Assembly (NCBI GenBank): GCA_003991915.1
Contig: RQTK01000008.1
Coordinates: forward strand, 1,408,349-1,472,348
Reading direction: 5' to 3'
DNA from: Elysia chlorotica
Taxonomy: Eukaryota; Mollusca; Gastropoda; Plakobranchidae
Length of the DNA stretch: 64,000 nt
Position numbers and translations under genes: made by a program. How positions within the stretch are numbered: position 1 is the first letter of the stretch; the number at the start of each line of letters is the position of its first letter. The notes beneath the pieces were generated by a model, which saw only the letters and a program-made list of their open reading frames with translations, was not told the origin of the DNA and searched no databases. This document shows positions 11,321 through 23,043 of this stretch, one piece after another.

Positions 11321-11830
11321 ACTAGTCCTGTCTTGCCTTGTCTAGTCCTTGTTCCTGTTTAGTCCAGTTTAGACCTTTCTAACCCTGTGTAGTTCTACCT
11401 AGTTCTGTCTAGTCCCTACTAGTCCTTACTAGTTCTTGTCTTGTACTGTCCTGTCTTGTCTAACCCTTAATGATCCTGTCTAGTCCTGCTTAGTCCTGTC
11501 TTGTCTTGTCTTGTCTTTTCTACCACTGGATAAACCTGTCTAGTTCTGCATAGCCCTGTCTAGCGTTGTCTAGTCTTGTCTAGTCTTTTCTAGTTATGTC
11601 TTGTAATGTCTAATCCTATTTAGTCCTGCCTGGTTTCTACTAGAACTGTCTAGTTATGTCTAGCCATTTGAATTCCTGTCTAGTCTTGCTGTTTAGTCTT
11701 ATCTAGTTCCATCTAGTCTTGTCTACTCCAGTCGAGCTCTGCTGTCTAGTCTTGTCCAGTCATGTCTAATCCTCTCCAGTCCTGTGTAACCTGGCTGGTC
11801 CTGTATGGTGCTGACTAGTCTTATCTGGAT
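11100..11830 (+). repeat. Degenerate pentamer array, TTGTC/TAGTC/CTGTC type
   Basis: About 700 bp built from five-base steps such as TCTAG TCCTG TCTTG. It includes a run of TTGTC near 11500-11515. The plus strand is poor in A apart from TAG steps. It is a diverged minisatellite without coding potential. Confidence 0.88.
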
Positions 11831-11834
11831 CCAT

Positions 11835-13085
11835 CATCCTACGGGAAACAGTCTTGAAGCTCCTGTCGGAAACGTACGTTCAGCTGCTTCGTCTTCTGGT
11901 GTTTGTTCATGAAACGAGAAAAAATAAACAGATAAGAAGAGAAATAAAAAAAATCGTTTTTTTATAAGTTAATTTTCTAATGTACCTAATGTGTGGTCTA
12001 TCTCTTAAATTATCGTGAAGATTTTTTAACTTTCGAAGTCTCATTATGCTTTTGCGCATGTTATAAAAGTAACGCATTTTATACGTTAAAATTTGTGCCA
12101 TCGTTGCATAATAATTATCTGAAATCTATTCCCCTTTAGACAGTTTTATCTGGTTTAAAAATTGTTGTAGCATTCTAGAAATACGAAACAAATTCTAAAA
12201 AAAAAGTTTGTAATTAACAAGTTTATAACGGTTTGGGTTTAATACTGAATGCATTCAAAATTGAATGAGTCCAATATTCTTTTTCAAATGTTATAAACAT
12301 CAATATCGAATACAACCGAGATAACGAGTATTCTCAAATAGATTTATTTTGTGACATTTTCGATTACGATGATAATGCCTTGACAGAATCATAAAATATT
12401 GCACATCTTTTCTCTAATAAAAAGGCATATTTGTTGTGTATATTGTAATGGAGTCCTAAAAAATTAATTCTACTTCCTTGTTTTTTGCCCGTATGTTTTT
12501 CCTAGCTTATTTCCTTCTTGCAGACATGATGGAGAGGGATGCTCAATCATTTCATTTGTAATATAGAGTGATTTTGCTAATAATGTCCCTGTATGCTGTG
12601 ATTTAAGAGAGGCGTCGTGGATGAGTGGGGTGCAGGAAGGAGGGTGGGTGTCGGGTTGACAAAGAAACGGTGATAGGAAAAACTACCATGCTGTTCATCT
12701 AATTTGGTCATATATTAGTTTTCCTGTCATTTTATATTGATCCGATTTGAATGACTGCTGAAAAGTACATCTGTGTAATTTATACTGTCTGGCTCTGACT
12801 GATTCTAGACAATGATAAAAGCCCACAAAATACCCAAGCCAAAAATGTCTGCTTTTGGATCCATAAACGGGAATATACATGAAATTAAATTGACCAATAT
12901 GACATTTAAAATTATGGATAACAGAAAATGATGCCTTTTCCAATCAACGAGTTTTTAACACATGGTTTTAAATGGTGTATGTACTTAGCTATAAGTATAA
13001 TATTTTTCTGTAATATACGCTGGCTTAAGCCGTGGTGAACTCTGTTCCTGTTCAGGAGCTTCCTTGTTCGATTAAACGATCGGGC
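11835..13085. other. AT-rich non-coding stretch
   Basis: A minus-strand open frame at 12695-12943 (HFWLGYFVGFYHCLES in it) lacks an ATG near its start and splice signals. Nothing else was recognised. Confidence 0.35.
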
Positions 13086-13092
13086 AACTTGT

Positions 13093-13392
13093 CTATGTGT
13101 GTATTTGACTTATTTTGTTCCCTGGATGATTAGTTCGTGTGAATGCGATGTGAGTGGCTAAAACAGAAATCCTAACATCCACAGTCTCTGTATGGCAGCC
13201 ATTATTCTTGGGAGCGAACTTTGACATAGTGTAGTATGCGGTTAAGACACTAAGAAAATAATTAACTTCTTCTGCTAGTATAGGCACAGCAATCATTTTC
13301 AAATTTGCCGTACGCGTTTCTCTACGAGTTTCATCACCGGTGGAAAAAAACTGAATCTGCTTGCTGTCATCATTCTCAAAGTTGTAGACGTG
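13093..13392 (-). other. Unassigned 100-codon open frame
   Basis: The minus strand is open for 99 codons and then stops at 13093. The peptide is varied and not low-complexity: FENDDSKQIQFFSTGDETRR, then MIAVPILAEEVNYFLSVLTA, then KFAPKNNGCHTETVDVR. Local GC (by eye above 40 percent) is higher than in the flanks. There is no clear acceptor at the upstream stop. No family was recognised; a relic of a mobile-element frame or an exon are both possible. Confidence 0.25.
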
Positions 13393-13554
13393 CTATTCCA
13401 TTGGCGTAGATTTGCAATGAATTGCTTTTGGCAAACTATTAATACTCCTTTGGCTTTAATAAAATAGTATAAAGATTTTTCATGCCGAAGTGTCCATCAT
13501 AAATCAGAGCGTTTGCGCTGTAACGATTTTCCGTGCTGCAGTAATGATAAAATA

Positions 13555-13760
13555 ATGGATTCCATGGCAAAAGATCTGAGGTTAAAGCTTCAGTTCCCTA
13601 TGCAGGCGCTCCCCGCTGTAGAGGCCGCGATTTTTCATTACTGTTTAAGTCTTCGGTAGTATAATGTACCAGGTACCCTGCCCTGTACCCCAGTACAACA
13701 TGATTGCTCTTCAGACCCAGGGGATGTTAAGCGAGGAGACAGCTTCGCTTTCTTCGCGTA
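13555..13760 (+). mobile_element. Probable SINE copy, second subfamily
   Basis: The 3' half GTATAATGTACC, CCAGGTACCC, CAGACCCAGGGGATGTTAAG and CGAGGAGA parallels the element at 13960-14180, which ends GATGTTAAACGAGGAGA. The head is diverged and its boxes are unclear. Confidence 0.5.
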
Positions 13761-13959
13761 AAGAGTACATTAACAACATAAAACTAGCCTCCTTGCTGTT
13801 ATCGCCAGGCTTCTAGACACGCTCTTACTTTAATTTTGTTTAACATTTTTGTGTGTGGATAAAACGGCATTATCTTTTGGCTTTGAATAAAAGAACATGT
13901 ACACATCATTTAATTGATCAAAATAAAGAGAATACAGAGGTGCTTTAGCGTTGTCAATA

Positions 13960-14180
13960 ATGAGGATCCATATTGGCCAGAAATTCCGAGGTACAGTAAT
14001 GATACATTGGTGGAGGTTCTGGGTTTTAAACGTCTGTCTTTGGCCTGGAGGGTAAGAGGTTCGAATCCCGTTGAAGTCACATTGCTTCTACTGGTGGGAT
14101 CAGTGTCTGTATGGTTTGATCATTCAAGTCCCAGGTATTCCGCTTTTTAAAGATGTTAAACGAGGAGAAAGGTTCCTTTT
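13960..14180 (+). mobile_element. tRNA-derived SINE, second subfamily
   Basis: B-box GAGGTTCGAATCCCG (about 14068) is a perfect match to the pol III consensus and sits downstream of an A-box-like segment. The body GGTGGGATCAGTGTCTGTAT and the end GATGTTAAACGAGGAGA follow. It shares the GGGTCGGTGTCAG-like core with the main family but has a different 3' end. Confidence 0.7.
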
Positions 14181-14222
14181 GTGGTGGCAAGTGCTCAAGG
14201 CTTTAAAAAATTGGTGAGAAAA

Positions 14223-14254
14223 ATGTGTATGTGTGTGTGTGTGTGTAAGTGTGT
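14223..14254 (+). repeat. (GT)n microsatellite
   Basis: Short GT run with two interruptions, directly downstream of the SINE. Confidence 0.9.
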
Positions 14255-14259
14255 TGGGA

Positions 14260-15010
14260 AAGGGGGAGGGAGGGGACAGTCCTAGCAGAACTCGTGAAAT
14301 ATAATATAGATAATTATATTTAAAACCAACGAATGCTCTTTTCAACCCATTTATCCAATCCCTTAAAAATCCAAGATACATCCTTTCATACTCTTCATTT
14401 TTTTTTAAGTTAAGAATTCAGTATGTCTATTTTAAAGACAATTATTACCTTAGCGACAGCGGTGTTTTATAATGTGTGCGAACTTAGCACGAACATGAGA
14501 TACATTTCTCCCAAAACGGTATCTGAATTCATGTGAAACGAAAACTACTGCTTGTTTGTCTTCATATCACTCATTAAATGTATGTATACACTTGAAATTT
14601 TATTGCAGTTCAAGAATTATTTCGAAAAAACAAATAATGTTAGCATTTGATTAATTGATTAAAAATTTGGTATGTCTCATTTATTTCAAAACGTGCTTCA
14701 TTTGATAACTGAAACTTTTACGATATGTTTATTTCTTTATCTGATTTCTTCGTCGTTTACACCTAAATGATAATTATTATTTTAGTAATAAAATTTAACT
14801 CTGATAAACATACACATGGATGTTTTAAGCTATTGTATATACCCTTTACTCTTAAACAACATTTATATGCACATTTTTTTACGCTTTTAGCACTCAGAGA
14901 GATAAAGGATTACCGTTTCTCTTGGTATTATGTCTTAACTGGGACATAATGGGCTTAATAAAGCCATTACTGTGCTGGCGTGCCGTTAAAACTAAATTAA
15001 CTCACCCACC
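14260..15010. other. AT-rich non-coding stretch
   Basis: No recognisable feature. Confidence 0.45.
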
Positions 15011-15011
15011 A

Positions 15012-15064
15012 CTCTCTCTCCATCTTTGTCTCTCTTTCTCTGCCTTTCTCTCTGTCTCTCTGTA

Positions 15065-15111
<47 letters not shown>

Positions 15112-15125
15112 AACACACTCTCTCT
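15012..15125 (+). repeat. (TC)n tract
   Basis: Pyrimidine tract with perfect TC core at about 15070-15110. Confidence 0.95.
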
Positions 15126-15129
15126 GTCT

Positions 15130-15795
15130 TATTTTGAGGATCTTCTTATCCTCGTACACTTACTAGCTATCTATTAACCTCTCTCACACATTTAAACACA
15201 CACTCGCATGGGAAAATCTCATTCTTAGTTGTCACTTTTTCAACGTGTCTTTTTTTCGCAATATACGATAATACTTTATTATCTACGAAACACTTGACTT
15301 AAAATAAAAGTTCCATTACATAGGATTAACGTTAATTCTAATTGGTCCTACATGTGAAATTTTGTCTTACGTTTTCTGCACAGCAAAAAAATCTGAGCAA
15401 AACAAAAGACTGATTCAACTCAGAAATTAAGAGGCTATTGTTTTTAACTCGTTTGTTATAGTAGAAACTGTTCTTTATTTTCCATTGTTGATATATGGCT
15501 TTTTGTATTGCATCCGTATTCTGTATACTCAAACATGAAAAGGGTCGAGGGTACTTTTCATCGACGTGTCCAAGAGCTTAGGCTTGTGACCTGGACATGG
15601 TCACTATTAACGTAACTGTACATAGTAACATAGCTCTGCAACAACGTTGAATCAATACGGGGAGTCAACAACCCTACAACTCTAACAAGGCGGTAGGTTA
15701 TTACCAAAGAGTGTGAAAAAATGACAGGTTTCTCTAGGAGGATTTTGGGATATTAGTGGATTTTACGTATGTGGATTGGAATAATTAAGGCTGTG
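15130..15795. other. AT-rich non-coding stretch
   Basis: No recognisable feature. Confidence 0.45.
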
Positions 15796-15807
15796 GCTTC
15801 CTTCTTC

Positions 15808-16025
15808 ATGGGGGCACAGTGGTCCTGGGGTAGAACATCGGCTTCCGATGCAAAAGGTCCGGGTTCGAGCCCTGGCGATTGCGCTCCCTACTGGTTGGGT
15901 CGGTGTCAGCTTAATGTGACCAGCTGTCTCGTGTGTGGCAGCACATACAATTGTCAGACGTCAGTCTTGGGGTCCGTCCACATTATAGCCTATTTGGACA
16001 TTAAACCAACCCAACCAACCAACCA
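15808..16025 (+). mobile_element. tRNA-derived SINE, intact reference copy
   Basis: Head GGGGGCACAGTGGTCCTGG, then GGGGTAGAACATCGGCTTCC (A-box region), B-box GGTTCGAGCCC, GGCGATTGCGCTCCCTACTG, GGGTCGGTGTCAGCTTAATG, the core AATTGTCAGACGTCAGTCTT, GGGGTCCGTCCACATTATAG, and a CATTAAACC end with a (CCAA)n tail. The 9-bp direct repeat TCCTTCTTC flanks it (15799-15807 and 16026-16034), a target-site duplication as expected for LINE-driven retroposition. Completeness and clean flanks make this the youngest-looking SINE here. It carries no protein. Confidence 0.93.
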
Positions 16026-16039
16026 TCCTTCTTCTAACC

Positions 16040-16385
16040 CAAGTCTGGGGATTACCCAATCGCCTTAATTAGAACACAGGATGATAGTGAGCATGCGTCA
16101 CGCTTGCTCCTCGCATCAATAGCGTTGAGATCTCTTATTGTGAAATAGTATCAGTAATAATAAAGTCAATGTTATTACCATTGATGGTAGACTGCGTGAC
16201 GTTACATACAAGAGGCAGTGACGCCTAAAAGAGCCCTGTTTGATCGTTAGTTGGAGTACATTATTGAGTTTTAATCCTTGGCTGTCCTAAGAGATATTTA
16301 GATACAGAGCTTGGTAAATGTAGTCACTTTTCGGTGGGCATCTAGAAAGCGTGTAAAATAGATCGAGAGGCATAATTATAGAGAT

Positions 16386-16441
<56 letters not shown>

Positions 16442-17190
16442 ACAAAGTTAGAGAGAGAGCGAAAAAATGTTCCTAATTCAGAGACTCTTCCATTGTTTAT
16501 GTGTGCTATTAAGACATAAGGAATGCATTAAATCTGTATGTTGTGGAAAAGCATAACAATTTACATAATTATTTCAGTGTACATTTCAGTCGAATGTTCA
16601 ACAAGTCATATTTGTTCTTAACTGTTAATAAAATTAGTTAAGAATAAATCAGTTGTCTTATATAAAAGAATTAGATGATAAATGTTATGTAATAAAATAC
16701 TTTTACTCATAAAGATAAGATTAAAACGGAAGGAATCTTGACTTTTCATTAGCTTTGAAAGAAAAGAAATAAACTTTTAGCTCAAAGGCACGGCTGATTT
16801 TAACAAAACTTATTATTCCCATTACATCTGGTTTTTTGAATTTAGCCTGAGGGATTGAAAACATAAAATAAAAATGATTTTTTTTTCAGGAGTGTAATTC
16901 GCTTTTACTACCAACTCTAAAGTTACATAAAAGAAGATCAATGTTTTTGTAACATACCTAAACCGTATGTTAATTATTTTAAAAGTACAATGGCATCCTT
17001 AAAAGACAAACAAAGAGAACAACAAAGAGATAAACAACATGAAGGAAAAGGAACAAAGTATATTTAAAATCTATGCAGATCCATTAAAGGAGAAGAAGAA
17101 ATAAAACTGCAAATAGCAAAAGAAAAGGGAACACAAAGAGAATGCAAAAATTACCTTAGACGTTATTCATGAGATCAGTAAGGGTAAAAT
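16040..17190. other. AT-rich stretch with one (GA)n tract
   Basis: A perfect GA tract lies at 16388-16438. The remainder shows nothing recognisable. Confidence 0.5.
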
Positions 17191-17194
17191 TTGG

Positions 17195-17452
17195 TAATTA
17201 CGAAACACAAGCACTGCTAACCAAACTTAATCCGTGGTTCAAGCACTGGCGATTTCTCTCCCTACTGGCTGGGTCGGTGTCAGTTTAATGTGAGCGGCTG
17301 TGGTAGAAGTCATGGTATCCCCGCCATGTCTCGAGTGTGGCATAACATAAAATTGCCAGACGTCTGTCTTGGTTAAAAAAAAACATAATTCACAGTATAG
17401 TCCATAATAATGCAATTATAGTGCTGACGTTGCACGTTAAACCAAGTCAACT
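17195..17452 (+). mobile_element. tRNA-derived SINE with internal insertion
   Basis: CCGTGGTTCAAGCACTGGCG (B-box region), CTGGCTGGGTCGGTGTCAG, AAATTGCCAGACGTCTGTCT and CACGTTAAACCAAGTC in family order. About 30 extra bases (GTAGAAGTCATGGTATCCCC) interrupt the centre and an A-run with extra sequence interrupts the tail. The A-box end is degraded. Confidence 0.8.
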
Positions 17453-17454
17453 AC

Positions 17455-17921
17455 AACTACGACTAATATCATCAGCAATATTAATGAAAAATAATCACAT
17501 TCGTTTTAAATCCTTAAAACTATTATCTTTTACCTTCTAGTTTGAAGATGTTTCAGTTGAAAAAAAAAACAAGATACCAAAAACCAAATAAGTTGAAATT
17601 TATTCAAATCACCTTTTTTAAAGTTCATTATTATTCAGCGAAAAGGAAGACACATTTCTTTTTTTAAAGGAAAAAAAAAACAACCAATGCTTCATTCACT
17701 TCGAGATTTGCCCCTTGGCAAAAGACAAGATCTTTGAGGATGGTTCTAATTTCCGATCTGCCTGGTGACGCTACTGGTTCTGAGATCACCTTCTTTAATA
17801 CGAGTCTAATACTGTCGGGCGCAGCTTTACAATGTCTTTGCTTTCTTTCTAAAATTAAAAAAAAGTTTTATAACACTGATTTACTAGGAGCAGCTGTCGT
17901 TTAATCTTTCGCTCTTTTCCC

Positions 17922-17925
<4 letters not shown>
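17455..17925. other. AT-rich non-coding stretch
   Basis: No recognisable feature. Confidence 0.4.

Positions 17926-17929
<4 letters not shown>

Positions 17930-17983
<54 letters not shown>
17930..17983 (+). repeat. (TC)n tract
   Basis: Perfect TC repeats with one TT interruption. Confidence 0.95.
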
Positions 17984-17984
<1 letters not shown>

Positions 17985-18137
17985 CGCACCTCTTGGACAA
18001 AGTGAATCGCGGTTCGAGTCTTTCTGTGTTATGTTGCTTTTTGCCGATGTGTTTAGGGAATAATTATGCGTATTATTTGTTGTTTAAAAAAATCTTACTT
18101 TATCCATTTAATATCATTAATCATGTCTCCTGGTTTC

Positions 18138-18241
<104 letters not shown>

Positions 18242-18439
18242 GTCCATGTATATCTATTTTCAAGTTTTCTGTCACTGCCTGTCTATCTTATTCTGTCTCT
18301 CTCTGCCTCTTGCCCTCCCTCCTTATCCTCTTGTGTCTTACATCTTTACTTTTTTTCTGAAACGATAACGTATGGTGATTATCCACTTTGTTACTTGTTT
18401 AAAAAAAATCTTACTCAACCTTTCGCTCCTATATTGATG

Positions 18440-18585
18440 TTAGAATAATCTGACCGGCTGAGCAAGGGCTCCTGAAATGACTGTATGGTCATATTGTGGC
18501 AGCACGTGAAAATAATGAGACATTAGTCTTTGAACTCGTCCACACTATACCCTTGCTGTTGATGTTAGACGTAAAGCAACCTTTG
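18440..18585 (+). mobile_element. tRNA-derived SINE, 5'-truncated
   Basis: Only the 3' body remains: CTGACCGGCTGAGCAAGG, GTGGCAGCACGTGAAAAT, GAGACATTAGTCTTTGAACT, CGTCCACACTATACCC and GATGTTAGACGTAAAGCAAC. The tRNA-like head is absent. Confidence 0.65.
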
Positions 18586-18589
18586 CTCG

Positions 18590-19955
18590 TATAAAAAAAC
18601 ATTTCCTGCCCCCAATTTTAGCTTTTGCGTCTCTATTCGGTATTGCTCAACCCCCGTGGTAAAGTGTGAACAGGCGCTGCATGCAAATGAATCCTCATTC
18701 AGATCCTTTGATCTTGTTTTGACCTATTGATTTTATCGATCTTGAGATGAAGTCTAACTGGGAGAAAACCTGTTGACATTTCCTCTTGATCTTGGATAGA
18801 ACGGCGTACGTGGCATTCGTTTGCCTCAGTTGACTTGGTGTGAATACCATGAAAACAATGTTATTGTATGTTTCTACAGGTTAAGTTGCACCTGCAAAAA
18901 TCACTGTCTCAATACGTGCTATGAAGTTATTTTCGTTCCAATCGTTTAATTGTAGTCATGAAAAGCAGTTATTCCTCGGAAATGCGAGAAAAATAGGCGG
19001 GTTGCCTACACGATTGAATTAATAATTTAATTTGTTTGAATCATAGCCTTCCTAACTCTGTCTCTTCAGCAAGAGAATGCAACAAACTACAATAATACTA
19101 CTTACACTATACAAAAAGCTCAACCCACTCTTGTCTGAACGATTTTAAAAGCAAGGTTATACGAAAACACTGTTTCAAGTCTACAGAATAAAATATCTAT
19201 GATCTATTTACCTACCCAGTCTTTGTGTTTTTTGTTTCTTGTCAAATATATTTTCTGTTGTTTTTATCATACTTTTTATTTTTTGTTTTCCAAGAAGATA
19301 TAGAATTTAACTCTATTTGGCCTGGCTCACAATAATGTCGGATTATTTAAAAATATAAAAAATTGTAATTTATGAAGTAAAAGAAGTAAAAGAACAGTTA
19401 TTATTTTTAGTAACGTTTATTATATTTCTTTGGGATACCTTTTACCAAGAATTACTGTTTATTGGCTTTTTAAAAATTCAGTTACATGACATAATACAGA
19501 AGAAACAAACTAAGGTGAGATTGCAGATATATGATGCATTTTTTTAAAGTCTGGGAGAAAACAAAACATCTGCAAAGATTAGCCTAGTTATATTGTGCGA
19601 TGCAAATAACAAACCTTCGAACTATTAATATAGACATGATAAAATGCTTCTTCAATAATTTTCAGATTCAATTTGGTGGTGGAATAAGGTTAAACTTGTG
19701 TTTTCATGAATGTCTTTAAGTGTGGACGCATTGTTGACCTTTGGCGTGTAATCTGTTCATCACAAATCAAGAAAAGCTTCCCACATTTTCAATAATATCT
19801 CCAAGAACCAAACCATAATGATATTTCCAAATGAGAATCAAAGCAGACTAAGCGATTTTCATTACTGCCTGTCTGTTTATTTTATAAAATTTAGTTAGTA
19901 TATAGGCGTTATATGTTTCTCTTACATAAAAATGAGAGTTCAATTTATTTGTAGA
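18590..19955. other. AT-rich non-coding stretch
   Basis: No recognisable feature on either strand. Confidence 0.45.
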
Positions 19956-19957
19956 GA

Positions 19958-20005
19958 TCGCCGTATAGGATCCTCCAGGGGAATATAGGAGACGTTAAAC
20001 CAAGA
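19958..20005 (+). mobile_element. Short SINE-like 3' end
   Basis: GCCGTATAGGATCCTCCAGG, GGAGACGTTAAACCAAGAGA. The same motif recurs at 50973-51018 (CGACGTATAGGATCCCTTTG, GGGAGACCTTAGAACC), in both cases running into purine/pyrimidine sequence. It resembles the GTTAAAC end of the SINEs. Confidence 0.4.
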
Positions 20006-20009
20006 GAGA

Positions 20010-20765
20010 GCGGGAGATAACTATCTCCCTCGATCTCCAGAGAATTTATACAGCTATCAATTTAATTAGTAAATCGAACGTTCTCTAAATTAATTTTCGA
20101 TAATCTCAAGGTTTGATTTTCTCATTAAAAAAAAGTTATCTTTAAATAACAATATGTTCTTTTAAAGGGGCTAGCCGTCGTTGTAAATAACGCCACCACA
20201 GAAAGTAATTGTTTCTGTAAATTTAAAATAACGTATTGTGTGAGTTTGTTGTCTTTAATAGTATTAAAATGAGGTATTAAAAAACGTCCATATTTGCACC
20301 ACCTCTAAATTTAACACAACGATTGACTAAGAGTACATCTGAAATTCTATGACCATTAAGACGGAGGCGCTACAGTCTACAATTCCTCAAGTATAAGATA
20401 GAGAGCCAATAATTGAACAACCGACACTTAGGTGTCCTTGTCTAAAAGTACACCCGTTCCTAATCTTATCGCTGGATGTTCGAGCTATAACAGCGTTAGA
20501 CTTAATAGTCACTATTACTAGTGAGTAGATGTGTAATTATGTGGCTCTCTGAGCCCTTCTAACCCTTTACATCATTGAGTTTATATAATTAACTTTGTGG
20601 TCTAACTGGTCTTGAAACGTATTTTTCACTATTCTCATCCCGTTGGATTTGTTTACATAAGAGGGTAATACATAATAGCATGTTTATACAGCCTTGGTAG
20701 TTGTAAAAGTATTATACACATTTGAGATGCTACTCCCATAAACTTAATATAGACAATACCATTTG
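20010..20765. other. AT-rich non-coding stretch
   Basis: No recognisable feature. Confidence 0.45.
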
Positions 20766-20767
20766 TA

Positions 20768-20805
20768 ATAATATTAGTAATAATTATAATAATAATAATA
20801 ATAAC

Positions 20806-20884
<79 letters not shown>

Positions 20885-20893
20885 GTAGTAGTA
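20768..20893 (+). repeat. (AAT)n trinucleotide array
   Basis: AAT repeats changing to GTA just before the assembly gap. Asparagine or leucine frames are artefacts. Confidence 0.95.
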
Positions 20894-21051
20894 NNNNNNN
20901 NNNNNNNNNNNNNNNNNNNNNNNNNNNNNNNNNNNNNNNNNNNNNNNNNNNNNNNNNNNNNNNNNNNNNNNNNNNNNNNNNNNNNNNNNNNNNNNNNNNN
21001 NNNNNNNNNNNNNNNNNNNNNNNNNNNNNNNNNNNNNNNNNNNNNNNNNNN
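20894..21051. other. Assembly gap (158 N)
   Basis: Undetermined bases between an (AAT)n array and a (GTA)n array. The array length is unknown and the gap size may be nominal. Confidence 0.99.
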
Positions 21052-21138
<87 letters not shown>

Positions 21139-21156
21139 ATAGTAGTAGTATAATTA
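21052..21156 (+). repeat. (GTA)n trinucleotide array
   Basis: GTA repeats with one AAT step near the end. Probably continuous with the array before the gap. Confidence 0.95.
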
Positions 21157-21159
21157 TAA

Positions 21160-21875
21160 TGATTTCATATAAGGGTAAAAAATAACAATAACAACAAAAA
21201 ACACCAGCAACCGTTAACAAATAATAACATTGCATAATGTGTTTTGTTTTGCGCATAGTCATCAGTGTTAGGTCGTGATCTACGCACTCTTCACGATTAT
21301 ATATGAAAAAAACAAATTACAAATACTTCTAGGTATCTGCTAACTATCTTTTTTCAAATTTTTGTATTTCTTTAAGATGACAAATGGATTAGATAAAAAT
21401 GACTTTATAATTGTATTTTCATGAAATAGAGATCGACATACACATTTAAATTACAAATAATGAATACATATTAAACAAGAAATACAGATGCACATTAATT
21501 AATAATTCATAAAACAAAAGACATTAAAATGTGTCACTTATGTCTAAAATTTATAAACAAATCACACGCTATTTTTAACTACATATAGAATGAGAGTTTA
21601 CTATGTAAATAGATTTCAGATAATTATGCAAATGCAATTAATTTTAAAAAAAAATAAACATAAACATTATAAAATGAATTGGTGACAATATTGCTCTTGT
21701 CCTTAAGTAAATTATTTTGAAAAGATATATACATGCATAACATGCATACATGTCTATATTTATCACACAAATACACAAGCCCAAATATAGCATTGCATAA
21801 AATGAAAACAGACAAGAAATTAAATTTACGACTTTACAAAAACGTGTCTAATTAGAACCATCCAAATATGTTTTT
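21160..21875. other. AT-rich non-coding stretch
   Basis: No recognisable feature. Confidence 0.45.
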
Positions 21876-21879
21876 ACCT

Positions 21880-22803
21880 AAAATATGATTATAATATTGC
21901 ACAAATTCATCAAAAGATATTCATTAATGTTGAAAGATGTGAGTTCCCTTAAGAAGTACATCCTTGGGATTACGTTGTTAACAAATACATCTGTATCATA
22001 TTTCTATGTGGGTTTATTGTCTAGAACAATTCCATGGTATTTTTACACGTTCAACTTCTTGTCCGTTATTATTATATTTTACAGAATATTATCTTGTTTA
22101 CGAAAACCAATAAACATTCCTTAGTTTTACTAATATTCCAGACCATTTGGTTTGTGTCACACCAATTTACGGAATATTTTATTTTTTCTTTATAGTTCAG
22201 ATCTTGACCATTTTATTATCACTCCTCTTAGTGGCGTATCATCTACTTATTTTGTCAAAAACACAATGTTTATGTTCAGATCTACAGTCTGATGAATATA
22301 TATATATATATATATATATATAACAAATAAACGGGTATAAGACTGTTCCCTGATAGTGGGTCACAGTATTTGTTTTAATTTAGCTAAATGTTTATTTGGG
22401 GCAAAGTCTTACAAACTATGGTCTAGAAGTAAGATAGTCCAATATCCGGAAAATAGGAGATGGATAAAAATTCATGTTCATATGTTTGTAACATAATACA
22501 TGTTGGTTGTTTTTTATGAAGGCACTGGAAAAATCATATGTCTTTGGTCTAATAAACGCGCCTGGTCTATGTGGGCATAAATGTTATTGAGAACACATAA
22601 AATGACGCCATCTGCACATTTTTTTCTCTTGATAGGCATATTGACACGGGTCGAAAAAATCACAAACGAGTTTAGCGATCTGTGACATGTTACATATTTC
22701 AAAGACTTCTATAACGCAAGATGTTAATGCAACAGGTCAGATCATTTATATTCTTGAGGTTGTTTTTTAGACACTGGAATAATACACGTTGTTTTCCATA
22801 CTT
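21880..22803 (-). mobile_element. Decayed LINE reverse transcriptase (minus strand)
   Basis: Reading the minus strand across several frames gives the RT motifs of a CR1/L2/Rex-like non-LTR element in correct order: WKTTCIIPVSKK (about 22763-22798), PVALTS (22719-22736), NNIYAHID (22565-22595), YDFSSAF, motif A (22516-22538), DYLTSRP then FVRLCPK (22400-22440), YQGTVLYPF, motif B (22335-22365), VDDT, the degraded YADD box (22236-22247), NWCDTNQ then SKTKE (22110-22167), LDNKPT (22006-22030) and YFLRELTSFNIN (21918-21962). In-frame stops and at least three frame changes make it dead. An (AT)n tract at 22296-22322 sits between motifs B and C. The 5' side abuts a TC-rich tract; the endonuclease domain and 3' end are missing. 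The clade is not certain. Confidence 0.88.
22296..22322 (+). repeat. (AT)n tract inside LINE relic
   Basis: About 13 AT units lie where the RT would read the aspartate-containing linker between the QG and YADD boxes, so the tract grew within former coding sequence. Confidence 0.9.
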
Positions 22804-23035
22804 CTCTGTCTTTCTCATAGACTCTCTCTTTTTCTATCTCTCTTTTTTTCTTTATGACTCATCGTCTATCTCAACTACTCAATCTTTCACACTGTTTCTC
22901 TGTCTCTGTTTCTGTCTCTGTCTATCTGTATCTGTCTCTCTCTCTTTCTCTCTATCTCTTTCTCTCTCTCTCTCTCTCTTTCTCTGTGTCTCGTCTTGTC
23001 TTTCTCTGTCTCCCTGTGTCATTTCCCCTCTTCCA
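22801..23035 (+). repeat. TC-rich tract
   Basis: Impure TC/TCTG repeats with a purer core at 22935-22990. It forms the upstream boundary of the LINE relic. Confidence 0.92.
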
Positions 23036-23043
23036 TTCTCTCT

